Positions 35,507 to 46,187 of a stretch of DNA of 64,000 nucleotides are shown piece after piece. Each line of letters begins with the position of its first letter. Position 1 is the stretch's first letter. The notes beneath the pieces are model-generated. The model saw nothing but the letters and a program-made list of their open reading frames with translations. It searched no databases and was not told where the DNA came from. Location of the stretch: positions 62,001 to 126,000 of the forward strand of contig NZ_KZ319291.1 in the NCBI RefSeq assembly GCF_002744755.1, read 5' to 3'. Origin of the DNA: Leeuwenhoekiella nanhaiensis (GTDB lineage: Bacteria > Bacteroidota > Bacteroidia > Flavobacteriales > Flavobacteriaceae). Made by a program: the position numbers and the translations under genes.

Positions 35507-36565
35507 TTATTTTTTTAGGATCCGTATCTCAAAGAGTTTGTCCCAATGTTTTCCGGTGACGTAGAGCTTTTGGGATGCTGCGTCGTAAGCGATCCCGTTG
35601 AGCACTTCATTAGCGTCGTCAGCGATTGATTTAATCTCTTTTTTAAGCGACCTCAGGTCAACCACACCTTCAATAGCACCCGTTTCCGGATTGATGATGG
35701 TGATGCTGTCAAACTGGTAGCTGTTTGCATAGATTTTACCCTCTACCCACTCCAGTTCATTAAACTTGGAACGAACTTTCTTGTTATCAACTACCTCAAA
35801 GTAGCCGGTCTCGGCGTAGGTTTCGGGATCTAAAATCCAGATTTTTTCGGTACCGTCAGACTTATAGATGTTTTGGCCATCGTTACAGAGGCCCCAGCCT
35901 TCTTTGCTCTGACCATACTGAAAGCTTCCGGTCTTTGAAAAGCTGTTGAGGTCGTAAATAAAACCGGTCTTTTCCCGCCAGGTTAACTGTATCAATTTTT
36001 CATTTAAAATAGTTAAGCCTTCGGCGAAATACGTTTTGTCAAGATCGATGCGTTTAAGAATCTTTCCGCTTTGCAAATTGGTTTTGAGCAGGGCAGACTC
36101 TCCATATTCGCCCACGCTTTCGTATAAAGTGTCATTGTGAAACTCAAGGCCCTGAGTGTAAGACTGGGTGTCGTGTGGAAAGGTATTGACGATTTCGTAA
36201 GTATAAAGCACCGGTGTTTCCGAAGCAAGCAGCGTGATTGTTTCAGTAAGAACAGCGGTTTTATCGCCTGCGTACAAAGTTGCCTGAAGCTGTTTTTTAC
36301 CAAGCTTTTGTTCATTAAGAGTATATGAAATGGCATCAAGTCCCGGCTGACTTCCAATTCTTGTATTGTCGAGCTGATAAACAACCGAATCGAGCACCGC
36401 ATCCCCCTTTGGTTTTAAACTTATAGAAAGACTTTCGCCATTTTTTAAGCTTTCTACAGGCTTGTCAACAACGATGGAAAAACTTTTATTGAGATCTTTT
36501 CCGTTTCCGCAGGAAAGCAGCAAGGTGCTTAACATGAAGAAAACGAGAAGATTAGAAATGCGCAT
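35507..36565 (-). CDS. Glutaminyl-peptide cyclotransferase, lipoprotein
   Basis: The 352 residues start with a lipoprotein signal (LSTLLLSCGNG). After an Ig-like segment, residues about 120-352 match the plant-type five-bladed propeller glutaminyl cyclases (PF05096), with FPHDTQSYTQGLEF, SVGEYGES, QLTWREKTGF, GWGLCND, NELEWVEGKIYAN and LNGIAYD. The enzyme turns N-terminal Gln of exported proteins into pyroglutamate, protecting them from aminopeptidases. It heads the operon that encodes the beta-helix lipoprotein, a T9SS cargo that starts with Gln, and a GGCT-fold protein. Confidence 0.92.
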   Translation of the reverse strand: MRISNLLVFFMLSTLLLSCGNGKDLNKSFSIVVDKPVESLKNGESLSISLKPKGDAVLDSVVYQLDNTRIGSQPGLDAISYTLNEQKLGKKQLQATLYAGDKTAVLTETITLLASETPVLYTYEIVNTFPHDTQSYTQGLEFHNDTLYESVGEYGESALLKTNLQSGKILKRIDLDKTYFAEGLTILNEKLIQLTWREKTGFIYDLNSFSKTGSFQYGQSKEGWGLCNDGQNIYKSDGTEKIWILDPETYAETGYFEVVDNKKVRSKFNELEWVEGKIYANSYQFDSITIINPETGAIEGVVDLRSLKKEIKSIADDANEVLNGIAYDAASQKLYVTGKHWDKLFEIRILKK

Positions 36566-36618
36566 GATTTACAGATTTAGGCGATGAAGTTAAATCAATA
36601 AATTCAGTTAAAAAAACC

Positions 36619-36649
36619 TTTGGCAAAGCAGATAGGTGCCTTATATTTG
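36619..36649 (+). promoter_or_regulatory. Consensus promoter of the SRP RNA gene
   Basis: TTTG at 36619-36622, then exactly 19 bases, then TATATTTG at 36642-36649: a full match to the Bacteroidota sigma-A promoter. Transcription would begin near 36655, the 5' end of the RNA stem. Confidence 0.8.
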
Positions 36650-36654
36650 CACCC

Positions 36655-36756
36655 GGCAAGTCCTACACAACCAGCTCCTGTCGAATTCCCCCAGGGCGGG
36701 AACGCAGCAAGGGTAGATGGTCGTAGCGGTGTGATGTAGGTAGCTTGCCTTTTTTT
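36655..36756 (+). ncRNA. ffs: Signal recognition particle RNA, small bacterial type (4.5S)
   Basis: GGCAAG at the 5' end pairs with CTTGCC at 36744-36749 to close a long hairpin of about 95 bases. The apical region GGGCGGGAACGCAGCAAGGG contains the GGAA-type tetraloop and the asymmetric Ffh-binding internal loop of SRP RNA domain IV. A T-run from 36750 ends the transcript. This RNA scaffolds Ffh for co-translational targeting to the membrane. A consensus promoter lies directly upstream. Confidence 0.92.
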
Positions 36757-36762
36757 ATGCCT

Positions 36763-36770
36763 TATATTTG
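36763..36770 (+). promoter_or_regulatory. -7 promoter element of the SDR gene
   Basis: TATATTTG is a perfect TAnnTTTG element 31 bases before the ATG. A TTG 15 bases upstream gives a slightly short -33 spacing. Confidence 0.5.
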
Positions 36771-36801
36771 CGTAAATTCTTCCCTTTTTTAAATACACAT
36801 T

Positions 36802-37605
36802 ATGTCACAAGTTGTCCTGATTACCGGAGCCTCTTCAGGCATTGGGAAATCAATAGCTGAATATCTAGTCACCAAAGGCTTTACGGTTTATGGTACCAGT
36901 CGCAATCCCAAATCTGATAATCTAAATGGTGTGCATCTTATTCCGCTTGACGTTACCAAATCGGAAACCATTAAGACTGCGGTTGAGAACATTCTGGAGA
37001 AGGAAGGCAAATTAGATGTGCTCATCAATAACGCCGGGAAAGGTATTACCGGTCCGCTAGAGGAAATCCCTGAAGAAGAACTGAAATCGGTTTTTGAAAC
37101 CAATTATTTTGGTCCCATTGCGGTGATGAAAGCAGTGCTGCCTACGATGCGTAAACATCGCAAAGGTCTAATCATCAATGTCACGTCTATAGCCGGTTAT
37201 ATGGGTTTGCCCTATCGCAGCGCATATTCGGCAACTAAAGGTGCACTGAGTTTAACCACCGAAGCTTTGCGTATGGAGCTTAAAGAATTTAATGTAAAAG
37301 TAACTAATGTCGCTCCCGGAGACTTTGCAACCAATATTGCTTCAGGACGTTATCATGCCCCTTTGCTTGAAGATTCAGACTATGCTAAAAATTATGGCAA
37401 GTCATTGTCTCTGATGGACGAGCACGTAGATGAAGGGGAGGATCCTATGCTTATGGCTAAGGCAGTTTTCGACATTATTAACACAAAAGAACCTCAGGTT
37501 GACTATAAAGTGGGCGCGTTTATGCAACGCTTTTCTACCTTTTTAAAAGGCGTGCTGCCCGGTAAAACCTATGAGCGCTTATTATTGAAGCATTATCAGC
37601 TTTAA
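36802..37605 (+). CDS. Short-chain dehydrogenase/reductase
   Basis: The 267 residues carry the classical SDR elements: cofactor loop GASSGIG near residues 9-15, NNAGKG near 75, the catalytic Ser in NVTSIAG, and YSATK with the Tyr/Lys pair. TSRNPK after the second strand, with Arg in the basic position, suggests NADP(H). The substrate cannot be inferred. The gene has its own -7 element after the SRP RNA terminator. Confidence 0.9.
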   Translation: MSQVVLITGASSGIGKSIAEYLVTKGFTVYGTSRNPKSDNLNGVHLIPLDVTKSETIKTAVENILEKEGKLDVLINNAGKGITGPLEEIPEEELKSVFETNYFGPIAVMKAVLPTMRKHRKGLIINVTSIAGYMGLPYRSAYSATKGALSLTTEALRMELKEFNVKVTNVAPGDFATNIASGRYHAPLLEDSDYAKNYGKSLSLMDEHVDEGEDPMLMAKAVFDIINTKEPQVDYKVGAFMQRFSTFLKGVLPGKTYERLLLKHYQL

Positions 37606-37738
37606 AGTGTGATTTGATGTTATGTTATGTAAATGTAACATTAACACTTAATTTGTATAATAACGTAACTTTACGAAAATTCAAGTTTTAATTGCTTAAT
37701 TTTGACCATAAAACAATTGATAAACCAAAAATATCCTC

Positions 37739-38395
37739 ATGAAATTTTTTATTGATACCGCAAACCTTGATCAGATTAAAGAAGCTCAGGATCTGGGCGT
37801 ACTTGATGGTGTAACCACTAACCCTTCATTAATGGCTAAAGAAGGCATTACCGGAAGGGAAAATATTCTTAAACATTATGTAGACATCTGTAATCTTGTT
37901 GACGGTGATGTGAGTGCAGAGGTAATCTCTACAGACTTTGACGGAATGGTTAAGGAAGGTGAAGAGCTTGCTGCATTACACGAGCAAATCGTAGTTAAAA
38001 TCCCAATGATTAAAGATGGCGTTAAAGCCTTAAAATACTTTAGCGACAAGGGAATACGTACAAACTGTACGTTGGTATTCTCAGTAGGGCAGGCATTGCT
38101 TGCTGCTAAAGCCGGAGCTACGTATGTGTCTCCATTCTTAGGACGTCTTGATGATATCTCTACAGATGGTCTTCAGCTTATTGCAGACATTCGTCTGGTA
38201 TATGACAACTATGCTTTTGAAACTGAAATTCTTGCTGCTTCAATTCGTCACACGATGCACGTTATTGACTGTGCTAAATTAGGATCTGATGTGATGACCG
38301 GACCGCTTTCATCTATCGAAGGTCTTTTAAGTCACCCACTTACAGACATTGGTCTTGAGAAGTTTTTAGCAGATTACAATAAAGGAAATAATTAA
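37739..38395 (+). CDS. Transaldolase / fructose-6-phosphate aldolase family enzyme
   Basis: The 218-residue protein is the short TalC/Fsa-type transaldolase. [13 protein letters not shown] opens the first strand, [12 protein letters not shown] gives the conserved TTNPS motif, and IVVKIPM supplies the Schiff-base lysine near residue 85. Downstream, [17 protein letters not shown] and SPFLGRLDD complete the barrel signature. It acts in the non-oxidative pentose phosphate pathway or splits fructose 6-phosphate; sequence reading alone does not separate the two. A strong terminator follows. Confidence 0.92.
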   Translation: MKFFIDTANLDQIKEAQDLGVLDGVTTNPSLMAKEGITGRENILKHYVDICNLVDGDVSAEVISTDFDGMVKEGEELAALHEQIVVKIPMIKDGVKALKYFSDKGIRTNCTLVFSVGQALLAAKAGATYVSPFLGRLDDISTDGLQLIADIRLVYDNYAFETEILAASIRHTMHVIDCAKLGSDVMTGPLSSIEGLLSHPLTDIGLEKFLADYNKGNN

Positions 38396-38418
38396 GAAGA
38401 ATTTCCATTATAAATACT

Positions 38419-38449
38419 AAAAGCCCGTCTTGGAGAAGACGGGCTTTTT
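38419..38449 (+). terminator. Terminator after the transaldolase gene
   Basis: AAAAGCCCGTCTT pairs with AAGACGGGCTTTT around a 4-base loop and ends in Ts. The flanking A-run makes it usable from both strands, and the gene on the other side also converges here. Confidence 0.92.
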
Positions 38450-38473
38450 AATTTCTTTTAGTTCAATCCAGTT

Positions 38474-39886
38474 TTAATTATTTAATGCGCTGAGCAATTC
38501 GTTTTCAAACGTAGTGCTAAAGAGATTGGTGTGCGCGTTTATGATAAATCCTTCTTCATCTACAATAAACGTTTTTAGTGTAGAGCTTAAGGCTAAATCT
38601 TTAACCAGCCTGTTGTAGTCGCCGGTAAATAAATATTGTTGTTCCGGTTCAAAGCCGTAGCGGTCAATGCTTTTTTTCCAGCTCGAGTAATTGTCTCTTA
38701 CATTAATAGCCATAAAGGTAAATTCCGGAAATTTCTCAATATAGCTATCTGCCAATCGCTGCGCGCGCTTGGCGTGATTCTTATTTTCATTAGACCAAAA
38801 GAAAATGAAGGCCGGTTTTTTTATTGTGGTTTCAAAAGTGACCGTATCTTTTTCTAAAGTGAGCAATTGCTCGTCAGGAATGCGTTTACCGGTTTCAATC
38901 TTCTTGTTTGCAGTGTACAAGTCTCTGATTTCTTTCTTATCGCGTTCAGAAGGAACCTGATTCATGTACATCTCATAGAGTGTCTCTCCGCCTTTTTTAT
39001 CATTGCTGTTTGCCAGATAGTCTTTAATGGTGCGGGTAAGGAGAAAACTTTTAACCGAATCGTTTTTTATTTCGGTTTGAATCAGGCGTAGTTTGTGCAG
39101 GTTATGCGTGAAGGAAAGCGGATCATAGGCCTCATCAGTAAAATATTCTTTAAATGCAGCCTGATTGAAGTAATTAAACAAAAAACGCTGATAGGGATAA
39201 AGCTCTAAAAACTCAGGCGCATTAAAGTCGACCTCTTTTCGGTAGTCGTAAAATGAGTTGGGAAGCGATTTTATGAATTCGACACGATCTACACCAAAAT
39301 GGGACATAGGATAGACCTCCAGACGCGCAAAATAATCATAGTCAACGATGGCCTGCCCCAATCGCTCAAAATAGATACTCACTTCGTGCTTTTTTAGAAA
39401 TTCATCCAGTCTGTCCTGACGCTCTTTTCTAAATGCCAATACGCTTCTACTAAAGGTTGCAGGATCCTGCTGATAAATTTCACGCTGAATCATCAAATCA
39501 TTTTCCTCTTCATTTTTGAGAAAAAATTCGATTAGCAGATTGTTTTCAGGAGCACCAAAACCGCTGTAGGTAAGTGTTTCGTCAAATTCAAACGTATTTA
39601 CCCGCAACAGTAGACTATCACCCGGCTCGAGGTAGACAATTTGCTCTTCATTGTGCCTGAAGGTGTATATGCCTTTTTGAGTATCGCTAAGTTTGTAAAG
39701 AAATTTATTGTTCTGATCAAGCGAAATGCTGTCTAAGAAAACATCATTTTTTTCAAGAATCACGTAGTTAGAAACCGGATTTATAACCTCTCCGCCAAGG
39801 TACGTGCCACTCTCGGCCTTTGGAGTGTCATCGGCACAAGAGGTTAAAAATGCGATAAGTATGAAGAAAAGTAGCTTTTCACTCAT
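38474..39886 (-). CDS. Lipoprotein with degenerate thioredoxin-like domain
   Basis: The 470 residues start with a lipoprotein signal (LLFFILIAFLTSC, then ADD). A strand-rich N-terminal domain of the kind that precedes TlpA-like thioredoxins in Bacteroidota is followed by a long helical middle. From about residue 350 there is a thioredoxin-like fold: KPAFIFFWSNENKNHAKRAQ, FTFMAINV, then the TLKTFIVDEEGFII strand pair. The redox CXXC motif is replaced by SNEN, so disulfide chemistry is lost. It is probably a structural or ligand-binding relative of TlpA/ResA proteins at the envelope. Confidence 0.75.
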   Translation of the reverse strand: MSEKLLFFILIAFLTSCADDTPKAESGTYLGGEVINPVSNYVILEKNDVFLDSISLDQNNKFLYKLSDTQKGIYTFRHNEEQIVYLEPGDSLLLRVNTFEFDETLTYSGFGAPENNLLIEFFLKNEEENDLMIQREIYQQDPATFSRSVLAFRKERQDRLDEFLKKHEVSIYFERLGQAIVDYDYFARLEVYPMSHFGVDRVEFIKSLPNSFYDYRKEVDFNAPEFLELYPYQRFLFNYFNQAAFKEYFTDEAYDPLSFTHNLHKLRLIQTEIKNDSVKSFLLTRTIKDYLANSNDKKGGETLYEMYMNQVPSERDKKEIRDLYTANKKIETGKRIPDEQLLTLEKDTVTFETTIKKPAFIFFWSNENKNHAKRAQRLADSYIEKFPEFTFMAINVRDNYSSWKKSIDRYGFEPEQQYLFTGDYNRLVKDLALSSTLKTFIVDEEGFIINAHTNLFSTTFENELLSALNN

Positions 39887-40024
39887 AAAAAGTTGGATCT
39901 TGAGTTTTGGGACGAAAATTGCTTGAGCGTTTAAATGTAGCCGTGTCAGGCGTTTTACGCTGTTAATTACAAGTTAAACTATAGAATTAAAAAGTTAATC
40001 TTTCATCTTTTCCCTCAATAGCTG

Positions 40025-40032
40025 TACTTTTG
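40025..40032 (+). promoter_or_regulatory. -7 promoter element of the ABC-F gene
   Basis: TACTTTTG matches TAnnTTTG perfectly and lies 28 bases before the ATG. No clear TTTG is seen at the -33 position. Confidence 0.5.
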
Positions 40033-40041
40033 CGCCCTTAA

Positions 40042-41685
<1,644 letters not shown>

Positions 41686-41731
41686 ATTTTAGTATCTTAG
41701 TCGGCATTGACCCCAAATCGTGAAGACTACT

Positions 41732-42271
41732 ATGAAAATCAGGTTTCTTACTCTACTGTTTATTTTACCCATTTTAGGAGCGTGCTCTTCTGATGACAAT
41801 TCAAACATTCAGGAAACTATAGAAGATCCCGTAAATGCTTTTGTATTTGACGGGATGCTTTTTGATGTACAGACGCTTTGGATTTTTGATGAAAACACCA
41901 GTACCGATGAGCCTTCAAAAATCGGAATCAATTTCTTCAACAAGACTACAGAGCAGATAAGTTCGGGTGAGGATTTGCAGGATGTGGTTGCGATTTATTT
42001 TGCCCTGACTGATGATGTGCTAAAATCAGTCAACTATGTAAATGCTTCTGATTACGAATTTTTTGTTGACGGCGCGGTGTCCGGAGGGAGTTATGAGCGA
42101 GGTACTTCAATTTTAAATTATGCTGAAACAACACAGCAGGCTACTGAAATTCAGGTAACCATAAATACTCTGAGTGAAACCGAAATTTCAATTGATTTCA
42201 GCTTTACCCGAAATGACGGTAAGGTCATTTACGGCAACTACAGCGGAGCTTATTTAAATCTCAATGAGTAA
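41732..42271 (+). CDS. Hypothetical lipoprotein
   Basis: From the ATG at 41732 the protein has 179 residues with a lipoprotein signal (LLFILPILGAC) followed by SSDDNSN, the acidic pattern typical of surface-exposed Bacteroidota lipoproteins. A GTG four codons earlier is a weaker start. The mature part is strand-rich and acidic with no recognised motif. The gene follows the ABC-F gene by 46 bases and may be read through from it. Confidence 0.6.
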   Translation: MKIRFLTLLFILPILGACSSDDNSNIQETIEDPVNAFVFDGMLFDVQTLWIFDENTSTDEPSKIGINFFNKTTEQISSGEDLQDVVAIYFALTDDVLKSVNYVNASDYEFFVDGAVSGGSYERGTSILNYAETTQQATEIQVTINTLSETEISIDFSFTRNDGKVIYGNYSGAYLNLNE

Positions 42272-42350
42272 CATTGTTACTCGATAGCCTAATGCCATGC
42301 CAGACTATCCCTGTGTAGTAAATGCAAAATCAAAATAATTCCGTTTAATT

Positions 42351-42857
42351 CTACTTTCTAAAGTGGTTGATCAGCGCAAATGCACTTATTGCAGCGATAA
42401 ATCCGCTTAGGAAAATACGAAAGGTCGATAGCTCTTCTCCCTGAGTGAGCGGGTAGAGCCTCCAAAGCGAATAGACCAGTAGTGCCAAATTGAGAATTAA
42501 ATTCCACTTGGAGCGCTTCGGTTTTTCTCCTTTCTGAATAAGCGGTCTTCCTTCAGAAGAAACGTTTTTTTCCTCTTCAAGCCTGCTCTGCGATGCTTCA
42601 ACTTCAAGTTCAGTATCGGTATGCTGTGCTTCGGCGAAGGCTTTTTCGACCAAATGCTTGGCTTTAATCAGATTTTCTTTTTCAACAAAAACCAAAGCTT
42701 CGCTTTCAAAATTACCAAAGCCACCGCGCAATGCGCTTTCCTTGTCATTTCTTAAAACGCTTTTGATACCGGCGTCTTCCAGATAGTTTTTAATGTAGTT
42801 GGCATTGATTTCAGAACCCGCATAGACGCGTTCGTAGTTAGAATCTTTTATCATCAT
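42351..42857 (-). CDS. DUF2007 protein with C-terminal membrane segments
   Basis: The 168 residues have an N-terminal DUF2007 domain (residues 5-75: ANYIKNYLEDAGIKSVL, GGFGNFESEALVFV, AKHLVEKAF). An acidic linker follows, then two hydrophobic segments near the end (NLILNLALLVYSLW and IFLSGFIAAISAFALI). DUF2007 resembles ferredoxin-like regulatory domains; function is unknown. The start overlaps the stop of the upstream 245-residue membrane protein by 4 bases (ATGA), so the two are made together. Confidence 0.75.
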   Translation of the reverse strand: MMIKDSNYERVYAGSEINANYIKNYLEDAGIKSVLRNDKESALRGGFGNFESEALVFVEKENLIKAKHLVEKAFAEAQHTDTELEVEASQSRLEEEKNVSSEGRPLIQKGEKPKRSKWNLILNLALLVYSLWRLYPLTQGEELSTFRIFLSGFIAAISAFALINHFRK

Positions 42858-43591
42858 TGGGCTTTATCATATTGACAACGCCAGATTGCAGTGTTAAAGT
42901 TCTTACCGGCAGCAAATCCATAATACAGTACTACCGCAGCTATAGATTTAAACATAAAAAAGAAAACCATCACATCCTGGCTGAAGCTTTGCTCTTTGGT
43001 AAACAGCCCGTCTGGCACTAATGCCGTGGCCAAAATACTGGAGAGTAAGATGGTAAAAATAAGATTTTCAAAGTTCTTAAATGGCCACATCATCAGCTTT
43101 CGAAGCGGATGCAAATCATTACCCCATTTATGAATCAGGTAGTAGTATCCGTTGCCCATTGGCGCAAAAAGCAACGGGTCGTCGGTTTTACTCAATACAA
43201 ACAGCTTAGAGGGCGCCATAATTTTAAAACCACTGAGGTGGGTCTCATGTTCCTGCTCCAGACGATTTATTTCGGAAAGCGCTTCCTGTGGAAATTTTCC
43301 TTTAAAATACCGCGAATCCAAAAAGCGCAAACGGTAATCAATGCAGATCTTTTTTATGCTCTTTTCGTGGAAAATACGGTGTCTGTCTAACAGATCAAAA
43401 TTGAAATCGATCTGATCGTCTCCTGAAGTAGCTGCGAGATTATTCAGAATACGCTCATTAGGACCTGAATTATTGGAGATCAATTCATTTACCCAATCAA
43501 TAACCCGCTCATCTGCATTCTTAAACTCTTCACGATACAGTTTATCGTGAATATTGGTTTTCTTTAATAGCATTTTTCTTTTTTTATGCAT
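42854..43591 (-). CDS. Membrane protein of unknown function, partner of DUF2007 gene
   Basis: The protein is helical and charged over its first 165 residues and has two membrane segments near the C-terminus (NLIFTILLSSILATAL and VFFFMFKSIAAVVLYYGFA). I do not recognise the family. Start choice: a -7 element at 43611-43618 places transcription near 43605, which leaves ATG 43591 (chosen, 245 residues) or ATG 43573 (239 residues) and argues against the TTG at 43603. It forms a two-gene operon with the DUF2007 gene. Confidence 0.6.
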   Translation of the reverse strand: MHKKRKMLLKKTNIHDKLYREEFKNADERVIDWVNELISNNSGPNERILNNLAATSGDDQIDFNFDLLDRHRIFHEKSIKKICIDYRLRFLDSRYFKGKFPQEALSEINRLEQEHETHLSGFKIMAPSKLFVLSKTDDPLLFAPMGNGYYYLIHKWGNDLHPLRKLMMWPFKNFENLIFTILLSSILATALVPDGLFTKEQSFSQDVMVFFFMFKSIAAVVLYYGFAAGKNFNTAIWRCQYDKAQ

Positions 43592-43610
43592 AAAATTAAC
43601 CAATACGCAT

Positions 43611-43618
43611 CAAAGTTA
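43611..43618 (-). promoter_or_regulatory. -7 promoter element of the two-gene DUF2007 operon
   Basis: The minus strand reads TAACTTTG, a perfect TAnnTTTG match 20 bases before the chosen ATG. Confidence 0.5.
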
Positions 43619-43640
43619 CAACCTTGTAAGTGCTAAAGTA

Positions 43641-46067
43641 TTAGCGCAATACCGCCTGTAGCTGATCTTCAAAGCGTTTCTGCAGTTTGCCCATTATTTT
43701 ATCAATCTCGGCATCGGTAAGGGTCTTGTGCTCATCCTGAAGCGTAAAGCTCACTGCGTAACTTTTCTTATCCTGAGGTAGATTTTTACCTTCGTACACA
43801 TCAAACAGGGCTACTTTTTTAAGCAGCTTGTTTTCAGTTTTGTAGGCTTCATCGTAGATTTCTTCAAAACTCACCTGCTTATCCAGCAGGAGTGCAAAAT
43901 CGCGACGCACCGCAGGATTTTTAGGAATTGGCGCGTAGCTTATTTTATTTTGCTGTATCAGCTCTAAAATAGTATCCCAGTTAAAATCTGCGTACAACAC
44001 TTCGAGATCAATGTCAAAGTGATTGCGAATGGCTTTGGCAACCAGACCAAAATGAGCAACAGGCTTTTTGTCTACAGAATAGGTAAGTCCTTCTGAGAAT
44101 TCATTGCCTTTAACCGGCTTAACCTGCCAGTCTTTTATGCCCAGCCTGTTGAGCACCACTTCAACCATTCCTTTCAGATTGAAAAACGTAGTGTTTTGCT
44201 GTTGCTGATACCAGTTTTCCGGATTTTGTTTTCCGCATAGAAGCAAGCTCAAATGCTTGTATTCTTCACGCTTGTCGCCATACTGATGATAGCTTTTGCC
44301 AAACTCAAACAACTTGAGGTCAGACTGGCGGCGGTTGCTGTTAAAGGCAACGACTTCAAGACCCGAAAATAAAAGCGATTGGCGCATTACCGAAAGATCG
44401 GTACTCAGCGGATTAAGCATCTTAACGCTGTGTGCCTCTTTGTAAGCTTCATTTAAAGTAGCGTATTCCGGATTGGTTAGCGAATTATTGAGAATTTCGT
44501 TGAATCCAAGAGACGCCAGTAAACTTCCTGTGATTTGCTGCACTTTGTGATCTGCAAAACGGCTGGTTTTAGAAACGGAAGCATTCAGCTTTGCTTTAAA
44601 TTTGATTTTGTTGTAGCCGTAAACCCGAAGAATTTCTTCGATAACATCTACTTCACGAGTCACATCGTTACGATAGGCCGGGATAGTCATCCCGATACCA
44701 GACTCGGTAATGTTATTGATTTTAATGTCTAATGAAGACAGAATAGACTTGATGGTCTCCTTAGGAATTTCTTCCCCAATGAGCTTTTGAGCCCGTTCAA
44801 AATTTAAAATGACCTGATGGTCTTCAATCTTTTTGGGATAAATATCCACAACATCGCTGGTTACATCACCGCCGGCTAATTCTTTAATAAGCAATACGGC
44901 ACGCATCAGCGCATACTCGGTAATACTTGGGTCAATGCCACGTTCAAAACGGAACGACGCATCGGTATTTAAACCGTGTCTTTTTGCAGTTTTACGAATG
45001 CTTACCGGATTGAAGTAAGCACTTTCCAGAAATATTGACGTCGTATTTTCGGTTACACCGCTGTTTGCACCACCAAAAACACCCGCAATACACAGCGGCT
45101 TTTCGGCATCGCAAATCATCAGATCTTCAGCATCCAATTCACGTTCTACGCCATCAAGAGTGGTAAACTTAGTGCCCGCAGCTACGGTTTTAACGTTGAT
45201 TTGCTTTCCGGCGATTTTCGCCAGATCAAAAGCATGAAGCGGTTGCCCCAGTTCGTGTAAAACGTAATTGGTAATGTCAACCAGATTATTTTTCGGCGTA
45301 AGCCCTATCGCTTTTAATCGGTTTTGCATCCAGGCTGGAGATTCTTTTACGGTAAGACCGGTCATCGTAACCCCGCAGTAACGTGGTGCTTTTTGCGTGT
45401 CAAGTACTTCAACACTTACTTTCTGGGTGCGGTTATCTATTCTAAATGAACTTGTAGATGGAGTGATGAATTCCGGATGTTTGCCCAGTTGAATCAGACC
45501 GGCACGCAGGTCGCGCGCGACTCCCATATGACTCATCGCATCGGCGCGGTTAGGCGTAAGCCCGATTTCAAAAACCAAATCATCTTCTACTTCAAAAACA
45601 TCGGCAAGCGGTGTGCCCGGGGCAAGATCGTCATCAAGAATCATAATACCGTCGTGACTTTCGCCAAGTCCGAGTTCATCTTCGGCGCAAATCATTCCGT
45701 TACTCACTTCCCCGCGTATTTTTCCTTTTTTGATTTTCCAGGCTTCGCCTTTATCATCAAATAAGGTTGTACCTACAGTAGCTACAGGAACTTTTTGACC
45801 TGCATCAACGTTTGGCGCGCCGCAAACAATCTGTACAGGTTCGCCCTCGCCAAGATCAACCGTGGTCAGTTTTAAACGGTCTGCATTGGGATGCTTAACG
45901 CAGGTAAGCACGTGACCTACCACGATACCTTTCAGTCCGCCTTTTACACTTTGAAAGTCTTCAATACCTTCAACTTCAAGACCTAAATCGGTAAGGAGAT
46001 TACCGGTTTTTTCAGCTTCCCAATCAATATTTATAAACTGTTTTAGCCAGTTGTAACTTATTTGCAT
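43641..46067 (-). CDS. pheT: Phenylalanine--tRNA ligase beta subunit
   Basis: The 808 residues match PheT length and domain order. The N-terminal tRNA-binding OB domain contains VGHVLTCVKHPNADRL near residue 50. The editing B3/B4 domain has APRYCGVTMTGL, the B5 domain is near 420-480, and the class II core-like region follows. The C-terminal ferredoxin-fold anticodon-binding domain contains PAVRRDFALL and SYAVSFTLQDEHKTLTD. With PheS it charges tRNA-Phe; pheS is not beside it. A perfect -7 element lies 20 bases upstream. Confidence 0.97.
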   Translation of the reverse strand: MQISYNWLKQFINIDWEAEKTGNLLTDLGLEVEGIEDFQSVKGGLKGIVVGHVLTCVKHPNADRLKLTTVDLGEGEPVQIVCGAPNVDAGQKVPVATVGTTLFDDKGEAWKIKKGKIRGEVSNGMICAEDELGLGESHDGIMILDDDLAPGTPLADVFEVEDDLVFEIGLTPNRADAMSHMGVARDLRAGLIQLGKHPEFITPSTSSFRIDNRTQKVSVEVLDTQKAPRYCGVTMTGLTVKESPAWMQNRLKAIGLTPKNNLVDITNYVLHELGQPLHAFDLAKIAGKQINVKTVAAGTKFTTLDGVERELDAEDLMICDAEKPLCIAGVFGGANSGVTENTTSIFLESAYFNPVSIRKTAKRHGLNTDASFRFERGIDPSITEYALMRAVLLIKELAGGDVTSDVVDIYPKKIEDHQVILNFERAQKLIGEEIPKETIKSILSSLDIKINNITESGIGMTIPAYRNDVTREVDVIEEILRVYGYNKIKFKAKLNASVSKTSRFADHKVQQITGSLLASLGFNEILNNSLTNPEYATLNEAYKEAHSVKMLNPLSTDLSVMRQSLLFSGLEVVAFNSNRRQSDLKLFEFGKSYHQYGDKREEYKHLSLLLCGKQNPENWYQQQQNTTFFNLKGMVEVVLNRLGIKDWQVKPVKGNEFSEGLTYSVDKKPVAHFGLVAKAIRNHFDIDLEVLYADFNWDTILELIQQNKISYAPIPKNPAVRRDFALLLDKQVSFEEIYDEAYKTENKLLKKVALFDVYEGKNLPQDKKSYAVSFTLQDEHKTLTDAEIDKIMGKLQKRFEDQLQAVLR

Positions 46068-46086
46068 GCCTTTGTTTTTGAAAGGG

Positions 46087-46094
46087 CAAATATA
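46087..46094 (-). promoter_or_regulatory. -7 promoter element of pheT
   Basis: The minus strand reads TATATTTG, matching TAnnTTTG, 20 bases before the pheT ATG. Confidence 0.5.
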
Positions 46095-46187
46095 CTATTT
46101 ACACGGCTTTTTGGCACTCTGAGTTATCGAAAATACACAACTCAAATAATTCGGAAATTGGAGTTGTGAATTCAGAATTAATGCGGG

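Noticed and set aside
36604-36798. Small minus-strand open frame
   Set aside because: It lies across the SRP RNA and its promoter and shows no protein-like composition.
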